DNA of 30,882 nucleotides, taken from contig JAEZUR010000045.1 in assembly GCA_023420935.1 (NCBI GenBank), forward strand, positions 1 through 30,882. Reading direction: 5' to 3'. Made by a program: the position numbers and the translations under genes. Positions 1 through 7,896 of this stretch are shown here, in pieces. The notes under the pieces are model-generated. The model saw only the letters and a list, made by a program, of their open reading frames with translations, ran no database searches and was not told the DNA's origin. The stretch is from Bacillota bacterium (GTDB lineage: Bacteria > Bacillota > Clostridia > Lachnospirales > Lachnospiraceae). Each line of letters opens with the position of its first letter. Position 1 is the first letter of the stretch.

Positions 1-2
1 TA

Positions 3-359
3 CCATGTGGTCGCGTGGATGAAAGTCCGGTACGTTTATTTTGTGCATCAGAAATGGAAGAATTAGTGACGCAATTAAAAAAAGAATATGACTATATCAT
101 ATTTGATATGCCATCAATCAACGTAACACCCGATGCTAATATTCTATCAACCTTGGTTGATGCGGTGATATTAGTTGCTTCCTTGAGAGAAACCTCAAAG
201 CAACAGTTACAAGATGCTAAGAAAAAGCTAGAAAATTATGATGCTAAATTAATCGGTGCCATCATTAATAAAGTTGAAATGTCGGAATTTAAACGACATA
301 TCAAAGATTTTGACTATTTTAAGAATAAAAACAAGGTCATGCAATTGGATTATGAATAA
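3..359 (+). CDS. CpsD/CapB-type polysaccharide tyrosine kinase, C-terminal part (5' end outside window)
   Basis: The reading frame is open to the left edge of the window, so only the C-terminal ~118 residues are present; a GTG at 15 is an internal codon, not a convincing start. A Walker-B-like segment (DYIIFDMPS, encoded around 90-116) followed by PDANIL and a hydrophobic strand ending in VDAVILVAS is typical of bacterial tyrosine kinases of the CpsD/Wze/YwqD family. These use ATP to autophosphorylate a C-terminal tyrosine cluster and control polysaccharide length with a CpsC/Wzz partner at the membrane. The tail here holds only two tyrosines near the end (FDYF and LDYE), fewer than the usual cluster. 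The next genes are a membrane protein and the likely CpsC partner. The kinase family call is fairly secure; an inactive MinD-like relative cannot be excluded because the P-loop lies outside the window. Confidence 0.8.
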   Translation, partial: PCGRVDESPVRLFCASEMEELVTQLKKEYDYIIFDMPSINVTPDANILSTLVDAVILVASLRETSKQQLQDAKKKLENYDAKLIGAIINKVEMSEFKRHIKDFDYFKNKNKVMQLDYE

Positions 360-387
360 GATTGCTAAGAAAGTAGAGGGAATACTC

Positions 388-1323
388 ATGAGAATTAGTT
401 TTAAAAGAGTAATCAGTATGATTTTACTTTGCCTTATGTTTTCTTCGGTTACGGTAAAGGCTGAAGTAAATAAGGAGAACATGAAATCTAGGGTCATATT
501 ATCATCCTATGAAATAGTAGGTGATGTTGCAAGCCCGGGAAGCCAAGTTACACTTAACATGACATTTACCAATAAGAATCCTTACAAGGATGTATATAGT
601 ATATTGATTAGTTTTTCCAGTGAAAAGAATTCAATATATCCAGTCTATGGTCAATCCAATCAAGTGTACATAGATAAAATTAAAGCCAAAGGGGAAGAGA
701 CTATCTCCGTTGATTTTCTGTTATCACAGACCATTGATAAAGACTTGATCCCGTTACAATTAGATATATCCTATATAGATAAGACGGATGAAGCCGGTAG
801 TAATGTAGCAGGTATCCTATTACCCATTACACATGAGAATAAATTGCAGGTAAGAAGTGTGTCGGTAACAGATAACAATACCCTAGGGGCTAGGACAATA
901 GTTGGAGTAAATTATGAAAATATTGGTTTAACTGACCTACAAAATATCCAATTAATGATTGAGGGAGAAATACTGGAGAACCAAGAGTCCATTAATCTTG
1001 GTAAATTAGCAGCTGGAAAAAGTCAATACTCTGAAACATCTATTAATTTTCAAAAGGAAGGGGATCAGACCGTCCGTATAACTATGAAATATGAAGATCA
1101 AGATGGTAACGCATATGAGTGCCCCGTGCAAGAATATACGGTTAACGTAAAAAGTGGTGCTATCAATCAAACAAAAGATGTGAAATATGAATTTAACAAT
1201 ACGGTATTAGATACCTCTTTATCTAATATTTTTTTAATAGCAGGGTGTGGAACACTAATTCTAATTTTATTCGTTATTATTTTGATAAAGGGAAAGAAGA
1301 GAAAGGATGTAAGATATGAATGA
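388..1323 (+). CDS. Membrane-anchored extracellular protein with CARDB-like beta domains
   Basis: This 311-residue protein has no recognised enzyme family. It has an N-terminal signal peptide (residues ~1-24, basic MRISFKR then a hydrophobic run ending VKA), about 250 residues that look like two successive beta-sandwich domains of the CARDB/COG1361 kind (pattern VxxGSQVTLNMTFTN near residue 50 and VGVNYENIGLTDL near 170), and one C-terminal transmembrane segment (NIFLIAG...LFVIILI) followed by a basic KGKKRK stop-transfer tail. It should sit outside the cell, anchored at its C terminus. The start at 388 is preferred over ATG 352 and a far upstream ATG at 256 because it has AGAGGG 8-13 bases upstream and begins the signal peptide exactly. 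Its end overlaps the chain-length gene by 8 bases, so the two are probably co-translated. A role as an extracellular accessory of the export complex is inference from position only. Confidence 0.75.
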   Translation: MRISFKRVISMILLCLMFSSVTVKAEVNKENMKSRVILSSYEIVGDVASPGSQVTLNMTFTNKNPYKDVYSILISFSSEKNSIYPVYGQSNQVYIDKIKAKGEETISVDFLLSQTIDKDLIPLQLDISYIDKTDEAGSNVAGILLPITHENKLQVRSVSVTDNNTLGARTIVGVNYENIGLTDLQNIQLMIEGEILENQESINLGKLAAGKSQYSETSINFQKEGDQTVRITMKYEDQDGNAYECPVQEYTVNVKSGAINQTKDVKYEFNNTVLDTSLSNIFLIAGCGTLILILFVIILIKGKKRKDVRYE

Positions 1324-1999
1324 TGTAGTGAAATTTCAAGACATTTTTATTGGAGTCAGAGCAATCTATAAGCGTTTGGGGATCATCATATGTATTTCAC
1401 TTATAACCTTTCTGATTGGAATATTAGTTACTTTAAAACCAATCAATAATACGTATGCGGCTACAGCTACCGTATACAGTGCTACCTATGGTTCTTACGA
1501 ACAGTCATTAAAGGGTGCTGTTGCTATGAATGGGTACGTTGATCTGATTACAAGCAATAAAGTTTGTGAAAGAGCGTTGGAATTAATTGATAATGACAGC
1601 TTAGATGCGAAAAAAGTGCAGGCAATGATCAGCGTTAGTGATGAAAGTGATTCAGAATCTGCTGTACGGAGTATAACAGCCAGTTCAAAAGATTATGAAC
1701 TGGCTATTCATGTAGCCAATGCAGTAGCAGAATCGTTTGCAGTAGAAGTAGGAAACATTGCTGGAGAAAGTACGATTCGAGTACTTGATGAAGCAACAAC
1801 ATATCAGATAGATGTGAATGGAAAACAGCAACAATGGTTGATACGTCTGTTATTTATGGCAGCTGGTTTTTTGTTAACTGGTACTGTTGTCTATGTAACA
1901 GAATTCTTTTCTAATAAACTCAATATTATTGAACAGTGTTCTTTGGATGGAACCATAGATATCTTAGGCATCGTACCAAAACTAGAACAAGAAGTATAA
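1316..1999 (+). CDS. CpsC/Wzz-type chain-length determinant (polysaccharide co-polymerase)
   Basis: The 227-residue product has the layout of Gram-positive CpsC proteins: a short cytoplasmic N terminus, a transmembrane helix at ~21-42 (LGIIICISLITFLIGIL), an extracellular region with the AATATVYS strand, and a second helix at ~172-195 before a ~32-residue cytoplasmic tail. Such proteins sit in the membrane, set the length of the polymer made by Wzy, and activate the CpsD tyrosine kinase through the tail. The gene overlaps the preceding membrane protein by 8 bases. The kinase is upstream rather than downstream, and the two are separated by that extra gene, unlike the usual cpsC-cpsD order. The length agrees with the family. 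Confidence 0.88.
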   Translation: MNDVVKFQDIFIGVRAIYKRLGIIICISLITFLIGILVTLKPINNTYAATATVYSATYGSYEQSLKGAVAMNGYVDLITSNKVCERALELIDNDSLDAKKVQAMISVSDESDSESAVRSITASSKDYELAIHVANAVAESFAVEVGNIAGESTIRVLDEATTYQIDVNGKQQQWLIRLLFMAAGFLLTGTVVYVTEFFSNKLNIIEQCSLDGTIDILGIVPKLEQEV

Positions 2000-2034
2000 C
2001 TTCGTTACATTGTTGCACGATAAGGGAGAGAAGA

Positions 2035-3246
2035 ATGAATCATGATATAAGTAATAAAAGAGTATTACATATTATTTATTCCCTGAATGCGGGTGGAATA
2101 GAAACATTTATAGTAAATATTCTTAAGAATATAGATATAGAGCAAGTAAAGTTTGATTTTTTAGTAATCCGTGAAAAAGGTACAGAACAATTCTATGATT
2201 CCGAAGTGCTTAAATATGGAAGCCGTATCATTGAAGTTGGGGGAACTAATAAAAATAAGGTTACGAAGTATCTAAAGTCAAGAAGAGATATTTATACGTA
2301 TTTAAAAAAAACTGATTATAAGATTGTTCATATACACAGTGGACAGATTGATAAGTTACCGGATGCAATTGTTGCGAAATTACTTCACATTCCAACCATA
2401 ATCATGCACTCTCATAATCAGGGATTAACAAAGAGTGCTAGATTTTATTATGTAAGACTTTGCTTACATAAGTTGCTAAAGCCAACCAATACCATGTTAC
2501 CTACCCATTGTTTTGCATGTTCAAAGGCAGCTGCAGATTGGACATTTTCAAAAAAGGCGAATAGAGAAAACAAAGTAGTTATCATTAATAATGGAATTGA
2601 TAGTAGACGTTTTGCGTATCGGGAAGATATACGGAACGAATACAGACAAAAGTTACAATTACAAGAGAAGTTTGTAATAGGACATATAGGCAGATTTAAT
2701 TATCAGAAGAATCACGATTTTCTTATCGATATTTTTAGTGAAATAGTCAAAAGGAATCGAAGTTCTGCCCTACTTTTAATTGGTACTGGAGAATTAGAGC
2801 CCGAGATCAAAGAAAAGGTGAAAAAGCTTGGTATAGAACAGCAGGTTATCTTCTATGGTGTAACAGATAAGATACCAGAGATGATACAGGCGATGGATGT
2901 ATTTCTATTACCATCTCATTTTGAAGGATTACCAGTTGTTGGTATCGAGGTGCAAGCAGCAGCCTTACAAACTGTTGCAGCGGATACTATAACAGAAGAA
3001 GTAGCAATTACGGATAAATGGAAGTTTATGTCCTTGGGTGATTCTGCAGGTAAATGGGCAGAAGAGATCTTAACATACCAAGTTGGATATAAAAGGGAAG
3101 ATATGACAAGGCGAATTAAAAGTGCCGGTTATGACGTAAAAACAATAGCAAACTATTTAGAAAACCTGTACACGAAAAGACTAGACCAACTAGAAGAAAA
3201 TGGTGATTATAGGAGTTGTTTAAATGGAAACACAAGCAAAGAATAA
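2035..3246 (+). CDS. Glycosyltransferase family 4 (GT-B fold)
   Basis: A 403-residue retaining glycosyltransferase of the GT4/EpsF-CapM kind. The N-terminal donor-independent domain starts with a GGIETF glycine loop, and the C-terminal domain has GHIGRFNYQKNH and the E-x7-E nucleotide-sugar motif (FEGLPVVGIEVQAA, near residue 300). It would transfer a sugar from a nucleotide donor to the lipid-linked oligosaccharide on the cytoplasmic face. The ATG at 2035 is chosen because GGGAGAG lies just upstream; the frame stays open to 1936, but that extension overlaps the previous gene and looks non-coding. The 3' end overlaps the flippase gene by 23 bases. It resembles the GT4 at 7897 (both have NYQKNH), suggesting old paralogy. 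Donor and linkage are unknown. Confidence 0.92.
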   Translation: MNHDISNKRVLHIIYSLNAGGIETFIVNILKNIDIEQVKFDFLVIREKGTEQFYDSEVLKYGSRIIEVGGTNKNKVTKYLKSRRDIYTYLKKTDYKIVHIHSGQIDKLPDAIVAKLLHIPTIIMHSHNQGLTKSARFYYVRLCLHKLLKPTNTMLPTHCFACSKAAADWTFSKKANRENKVVIINNGIDSRRFAYREDIRNEYRQKLQLQEKFVIGHIGRFNYQKNHDFLIDIFSEIVKRNRSSALLLIGTGELEPEIKEKVKKLGIEQQVIFYGVTDKIPEMIQAMDVFLLPSHFEGLPVVGIEVQAAALQTVAADTITEEVAITDKWKFMSLGDSAGKWAEEILTYQVGYKREDMTRRIKSAGYDVKTIANYLENLYTKRLDQLEENGDYRSCLNGNTSKE

Positions 3247-4708
3247 GCTGTTCGCAGCTACAAAATGGTCTGTGATAACCGAAACACTGAGTAAGTTGTT
3301 TTCGCCTATTATTAATATGATACTAGCCAGATTATTAACACCAGAGGCATTCGGGGTAGTAGCAACCATTACTATGATAACGAGTTTTGCTGATATGTTC
3401 ACGGATGCAGGGTTTCAAAAATATCTGGTTCAACATGAATTTTATAGCAAAGAAGAAAAAGATAACTATGCTACGGTAGCATTTTGGACAAATCTTTTAT
3501 TTTCACTGGTGCTATGGTTTGTGATAGGAATCGCATCGGAACAGATTGCTGTTTTAGTTGGAAACCCTGGTCTAGGTAAAACCATTGTCGTAGCCTGTGT
3601 ATCTCTGCCGATTACTGCATTTTGTAGTATTCAGATGGCGTTATACAGGAGGATATTTGACTTTAAAACATTATTTAGTGTAAGACTTGTTACAATCATA
3701 GTTCCTTTTGTTATTACCATTCCATTAGCGCTTTTGGGGGGAGGGTATTGGGCTCTAATTTTAGGGACAATCTTTGGCAATATACTCACTGCAGTTATAT
3801 TGGTGGTACATTCAAAATGGAAACCAAAACTATTTTATAGCTACAAAATATTAAAAAAGATGCTTTCCTTTAGTGTATGGTCGCTTTTAGAGCAACTAGC
3901 TATATGGTTAACCTATTATGCAGATATTTTTATCATTGGCAGTCTATTAACTGTGTTTTATGTAGGCGTTTATAAAACTTCAATTAGTACCATAGATGGG
4001 ATTATGAGAATTATAACAAGTGCAACCACTCCGGTATTATTTTCAGCTTTATCAAGACTTCAAAATAATGAAAGAGAATTTAACTATATCTTTTTCAAAT
4101 TTCAGCGCTTAGTCAGTATTCTAGTAATTCCAATGGGAGTAGGAATCTACGTTTACAAAGAGTTGATTACCAATATTTTATTAGGAAATCAATGGAGTGA
4201 AGCTATAGATTTTATAGGATTATGGGGATTTATGACGGCTGTGTCCATTATCTTTGGATATTACAGCAGTGAGGCTTATCGTTCCAAAGGTTATCCTAAA
4301 TTATCTTTTTTGGCCCAAGTACTTCACTTAGTTGTTCTAATTCCAGTGATTTATCTATCAGCCCAAAAAGGATATGAAACATTAATCTATGCTAAGTCAT
4401 ATATTAGAATCCAGTATGTTTTAGTACATCTTCTCATAATGCATTTTGTATTACATATTTCTATCTGGAAAATGATTCATAATGTATTACCATCCTTTCT
4501 CTGTGCAGGGGTAATGGGGGGAATCGGTCTTTTATTAAAGGGGCTAAATCATGGTCTAGCATGGGATCTGTTTTCCATTGGTATATGTATTGCAGCATAT
4601 TCAGCGCTAATCATGTTATTTCCTAAGAATAGAAATGAATTGGTGCTCATATTAAAAAAAATTATTAATATGAATGATAACAGTAGATTGAGAGGTGAAG
4701 GAATTTGA
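3224..4708 (+). CDS. Wzx-type lipid-linked oligosaccharide flippase (MOP superfamily), first copy
   Basis: A 494-residue polytopic membrane protein with about 12-14 hydrophobic segments throughout. Its N-terminal region (KWSVITETLSKLFSP, then NMILARLLTPEAFGVVA) is the hallmark of the polysaccharide-synthesis/Wzx branch of the MOP exporter superfamily. It should move undecaprenyl-pyrophosphate-linked repeat units across the cytoplasmic membrane for polymerisation outside. Full family length. It overlaps the upstream GT4 by 23 bases and the downstream pyruvyl transferase by 4, so translation is coupled. A second, distinct flippase is encoded at 22024. The substrate cannot be read from sequence. 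Confidence 0.92.
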   Translation: METQAKNKLFAATKWSVITETLSKLFSPIINMILARLLTPEAFGVVATITMITSFADMFTDAGFQKYLVQHEFYSKEEKDNYATVAFWTNLLFSLVLWFVIGIASEQIAVLVGNPGLGKTIVVACVSLPITAFCSIQMALYRRIFDFKTLFSVRLVTIIVPFVITIPLALLGGGYWALILGTIFGNILTAVILVVHSKWKPKLFYSYKILKKMLSFSVWSLLEQLAIWLTYYADIFIIGSLLTVFYVGVYKTSISTIDGIMRIITSATTPVLFSALSRLQNNEREFNYIFFKFQRLVSILVIPMGVGIYVYKELITNILLGNQWSEAIDFIGLWGFMTAVSIIFGYYSSEAYRSKGYPKLSFLAQVLHLVVLIPVIYLSAQKGYETLIYAKSYIRIQYVLVHLLIMHFVLHISIWKMIHNVLPSFLCAGVMGGIGLLLKGLNHGLAWDLFSIGICIAAYSALIMLFPKNRNELVLILKKIINMNDNSRLRGEGI

Positions 4709-5772
4709 GGATAGGAATATTAACCCATCACTATGTAAAAAATTACGGAGCTTTCTTACAGGCATACGCATTATTGAATGAAATTAAGAAAATGAACCCT
4801 CATGTTGAGATTGAATTTATAGATCTAGTTGTTCCAAAGCATTTCTTATTAGTTTTTTATCGAAGCTTTAAATCTGCATTATGTAAGCATTCTCTCCGCA
4901 AATTACAGATAGAAGTTAAGACTTATAAAATGCATGAGAAGTATGAGCATACGCTACCTATCTCAGAACAAAAACCAGATAAGAAATTTTGGAAACGATA
5001 TGATAAGGTGATCATTGGAAGTGATGAGGTTTGGAATTTTATGGATTATTCTAAACATCCATATAAATTTGGATATGGTATCACAGGCCCAGACATTTAT
5101 GCTTATGCTGCTAGTGCTGGACAAGCACAAATAAATGATATCATACCAAGTTATGTTTCCCAGGGAATGAAAGAATTTAAAGCGATAGCCGTAAGAGATA
5201 AAAATACACAACAGCTAGTAAAAAACTTAATTCATAAAAACCCTCCCCTAGTGGTGGATCCTACTTTATTGTATGATTTCCAATTGGATGAAAATATTTT
5301 AAAGCAAAATAAAGTAAACAAAAAATATTTACTAATATACGGCTGTGTTTTTACTAACGAGCAAATGATGGTTTTAAAGCAATATGCAGCAAAGAACCAA
5401 TTAATGTTCTTGAGCGCTGGAGAAAACACCTCTTGGTGCGAAAATTCAGATAAAGTTGTAAACCCTTTTGAATGGGTTAATCTTTTTAGAAATGCAGAAT
5501 GTATTATTACAGGCACGTTTCATGGACTTATGTTTTCACTTATGTTTCGAAAAAACTTTATCTGTATGCCCGTATATAAAAATAGAATTAATAAGACAAA
5601 AACCATACTTGAAAATATAGGAATGGATCATCGATTTTTAGAGCCAGGCAGGAATTCTGATGAATTTCGATTATTGCTAAATACAGAAACCAATTATAAG
5701 TTGGGAAATAAAAGAATAGAGGATATGATCATAAGTTCTAAGGATTATTTATGGAGGATTGTAAATGAGTAA
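4705..5772 (+). CDS. Polysaccharide pyruvyl transferase family protein
   Basis: The 355-residue product belongs to the polysaccharide pyruvyl transferase family (CsaB/WcaK type, PF04230). It opens with GILTHHYVKNYGAFLQAYAL, carries GSDEVW at 105-110, and has GTFHGLMFSL near 270, the three blocks typical of the family, which has a GT-B-like fold. Members place a pyruvate ketal on sugar residues using phosphoenolpyruvate, making the polymer acidic. The start is TTG at 4705, overlapping the flippase stop in a TTGA junction, with a GAGGTGAAGG ribosome site upstream. The gene runs into the FrhB-like gene with an 8-base overlap. This pairing recurs in many polysaccharide loci and suggests linked function. 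Some family members act on non-glycan substrates, so the exact reaction is inferred. Confidence 0.87.
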   Translation: MRIGILTHHYVKNYGAFLQAYALLNEIKKMNPHVEIEFIDLVVPKHFLLVFYRSFKSALCKHSLRKLQIEVKTYKMHEKYEHTLPISEQKPDKKFWKRYDKVIIGSDEVWNFMDYSKHPYKFGYGITGPDIYAYAASAGQAQINDIIPSYVSQGMKEFKAIAVRDKNTQQLVKNLIHKNPPLVVDPTLLYDFQLDENILKQNKVNKKYLLIYGCVFTNEQMMVLKQYAAKNQLMFLSAGENTSWCENSDKVVNPFEWVNLFRNAECIITGTFHGLMFSLMFRKNFICMPVYKNRINKTKTILENIGMDHRFLEPGRNSDEFRLLLNTETNYKLGNKRIEDMIISSKDYLWRIVNE

Positions 5773-6904
5773 TATAAAATCTGTGAAACATAATTATTTA
5801 GAACATAAGTGTTCTGGATGTACCATCTGTTCTGTTGCATGTCCGAAAGATGCCATCAACATCAAAAAATCAGAGGATGGATTTTTCTATAGTGATGTGT
5901 CTGAATCATTATGTATAGAATGCGGATTGTGTATTAAAGTATGTCCACATATGCAAACTCCTCTATATTGCAGTCCGAAACAAACATTTATTGCAAGAGC
6001 CATGGATGAAAATCGTTATCCAAATAGTACGTCAGCTGGCGTGTGCAGTAGTTTAGCTGAATATATGATAGAGAAAGGATATTCGGGATGTGGTGCCAGG
6101 TATAATAACCATTCGAACACTGTCGAGCACTTTGTAGCTCATTCTTATCATGATTTTCAAGACGCACAAGGATCAAAATATTTGCAATCCAATGGGGAAA
6201 CAGCTTTTCGAGAAATGCTCAAGAATATTAGTAAGGATAATAAATTTATCGTCTTTGGTACACCTTGTCAAGTCGCAGGAATACGAAATTATATAAAGCA
6301 AAAGAAGATAGAAGAACAGTTTATTTTAGTAGATTTTTTCTGCCATGGGGTACCATCCTATTTGCTTTGGGAAAGTTATTTGGATTACTATCAGATAAAA
6401 AAACCTAATTTGGTATTGTTTCGAAGAAAAACAGAACGGAGATGGAATGATTTTTGCTTATCTATTCATGAAAATGGTAAAATCTCAGAACATTATTCAT
6501 CCGAAAATGATTTGTTTCATAGATTATTTATTTTTGATGTTTGTTTGTGTGAAACGTGTACAATGAATTGTCAATATTATCATTGCTACTCCAATGCAGA
6601 TATCCGGGTTGGTGATTGCTGGAGCATAGAGATGCATACTGACAAAGCCCCGATGTCAACAATATTAAGTTATCAAACTAAGATGAATTCACTCATACAT
6701 GAAATTCCAAATCTAGTATTATCTGAAGTTAAACACATTGATAAAGCAATCGGTGGACAACCATTGGAGAAACGAAAGGAATATATACACAGAGCCAAAG
6801 TTATAAAAGCGTTAAAAAAGAAAGTAAACTTGAAATATATTTTTTATCGATATGTGGGGCCTAAATTAGTAATTAATAAGATAAATAAGATTGTTCATGG
6901 ATAA
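5765..6904 (+). CDS. FrhB/FdhB-like iron-sulfur flavoprotein (F420 hydrogenase beta-subunit family)
   Basis: A 379-residue protein with an N-terminal 2x[4Fe-4S] ferredoxin domain: C16-x2-C19-x2-C22-x3-C26 followed by P, and C50-x2-C53-x2-C56-x3-C60 followed by P. The coenzyme F420 hydrogenase/dehydrogenase beta-subunit N- and C-terminal domains follow (FGTPCQVAGIRNYI near 165, then a cysteine-rich block near 260 leading into ADIRVGDCW). Family members bind FAD and Fe-S clusters and pass electrons. Organisms of this kind generally do not make F420, so in polysaccharide loci the partner is probably ferredoxin or a flavin, and the substrate is unknown. It is translationally coupled to the pyruvyl transferase. 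Reduction or oxidation of a sugar or of the pyruvyl adduct is inference. Confidence 0.88.
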   Translation: MSNIKSVKHNYLEHKCSGCTICSVACPKDAINIKKSEDGFFYSDVSESLCIECGLCIKVCPHMQTPLYCSPKQTFIARAMDENRYPNSTSAGVCSSLAEYMIEKGYSGCGARYNNHSNTVEHFVAHSYHDFQDAQGSKYLQSNGETAFREMLKNISKDNKFIVFGTPCQVAGIRNYIKQKKIEEQFILVDFFCHGVPSYLLWESYLDYYQIKKPNLVLFRRKTERRWNDFCLSIHENGKISEHYSSENDLFHRLFIFDVCLCETCTMNCQYYHCYSNADIRVGDCWSIEMHTDKAPMSTILSYQTKMNSLIHEIPNLVLSEVKHIDKAIGGQPLEKRKEYIHRAKVIKALKKKVNLKYIFYRYVGPKLVINKINKIVHG

Positions 6905-6929
6905 TGTCAAAAGGGAAGGGAATGTTGTT

Positions 6930-7379
6930 ATGAAAATATGTTTAGTTGGTTCAAGTGGTGGCCATTTAACGCATCTGTATTTATTAAAGGATTTTTGGAT
7001 GAAACATGATCGATTCTGGGTTACGTTTGAGAAAGTAGATTCAAAATCCTTACTTGGTGACGAGAAGAAGTACTGGTGTTATTTTCCTACCAATCGTAAC
7101 GTGTTTAACTTGATTAGAAACACATTTTTAGCATTTAAAATCCTACGGAAAGAAAGACCCGATTTAATTATATCATCAGGTGCCGCACCAGCTATTCCAT
7201 TTTTCTATCTAGGTAAATTATTTGGTGCAAAAACAACCTATTTAGAGGTATACGATCGGATTGAGTTACCGACTGTCACTGGTAAACTAGTATATCCAGT
7301 AACCGATAAGTTTTTATTACAGTGGGAGGAACAGAAGCAATTTTATTCAAAAGGAATTAATATTGGAGGGATTATGTAA
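6930..7379 (+). CDS. Alg14-like membrane-binding half of a split glycosyltransferase (PssD/CpsF type)
   Basis: The 149-residue protein opens with KICLVGSSGGHLTHL, the glycine loop of Alg14/PssD proteins, and contains ISSGAAPAIPFFYLGKLFGAK and TYLEVYDR, both standard in the family. Alg14-type subunits bind the acceptor lipid and the membrane and recruit the catalytic Alg13-type partner. In Gram-positive capsule loci the pair usually adds the second sugar to the primed lipid. The ATG at 6930 is chosen over one at 6891 because AAGGGAAGGG lies just upstream and the conserved fold begins there. The stop and the partner's start overlap as TAATG, so the two subunits are made together. Confidence 0.92.
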   Translation: MKICLVGSSGGHLTHLYLLKDFWMKHDRFWVTFEKVDSKSLLGDEKKYWCYFPTNRNVFNLIRNTFLAFKILRKERPDLIISSGAAPAIPFFYLGKLFGAKTTYLEVYDRIELPTVTGKLVYPVTDKFLLQWEEQKQFYSKGINIGGIM

Positions 7380-7882
7380 TGATCTTTGTTACCGTGGGAA
7401 CTCATGAGCAAAGCTACGATCGTCTTGTTAAAAAGATGGATGAGTTAGTGTGCGATGGAGTGATAAAGGAAGAAGTATTCATACAAACGGGATATACAGA
7501 CTATGTACCTTTGTATTGTAAATATAAAAGCATGATTGGAAATGATGAAATGGATGAGTATGCAAAATATGCAAGAATCGTGATTACTCATGGAGGGCCA
7601 GGAAGCATCATGTTGCCATTTCAATACGATAAGATGCCAATCGTAGTTCCAAGACAACATAAATTTGGAGAGCATGTGGATGATCATCAAGTGAAGTTTA
7701 CAAAAAAACTAGAAGCTTGTAATAAGGTGATTGCAGTTTATGATATACAAACATTGAAAGATAAAATTCTTCATTACGATAAACTTAGCAACAGCAAAAC
7801 GGCAGATTATAAAGGAAACACTCTACAGTTTGTAAAACGGTTTGAAGAAATTTGTACGGATCTGGTGTTAAATAACAAGTAA
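7379..7882 (+). CDS. Alg13-like catalytic half of a split glycosyltransferase (PssE/CpsG type)
   Basis: A 167-residue GT28 C-terminal-domain protein. It begins MIFVTVGTHEQSYDRLV, the standard Alg13/PssE opening, and has ITHGGPGSIMLPF around residues 65-77, the nucleotide-sugar-binding HGGxGS motif, followed by PIVVPRQ and GEHVDDHQ. It should bind the UDP-sugar donor and, with the Alg14-like subunit, form an active transferase at the inner membrane face. It overlaps the upstream partner by one base. Family length is normal for the split form. The sugar transferred is unknown; related capsule pairs make beta-linked galactose or glucose. Confidence 0.93.
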   Translation: MIFVTVGTHEQSYDRLVKKMDELVCDGVIKEEVFIQTGYTDYVPLYCKYKSMIGNDEMDEYAKYARIVITHGGPGSIMLPFQYDKMPIVVPRQHKFGEHVDDHQVKFTKKLEACNKVIAVYDIQTLKDKILHYDKLSNSKTADYKGNTLQFVKRFEEICTDLVLNNK

Positions 7883-7896
7883 TAAGAGGGTTAAAG

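Noticed and set aside
256..387. N-terminal extension of the CARDB-like protein, giving 44 more residues from an ATG at 256.
   Set aside because: It overlaps the kinase reading frame by over 100 bases, has no ribosome site, and would hide the clean signal peptide that begins at 388.
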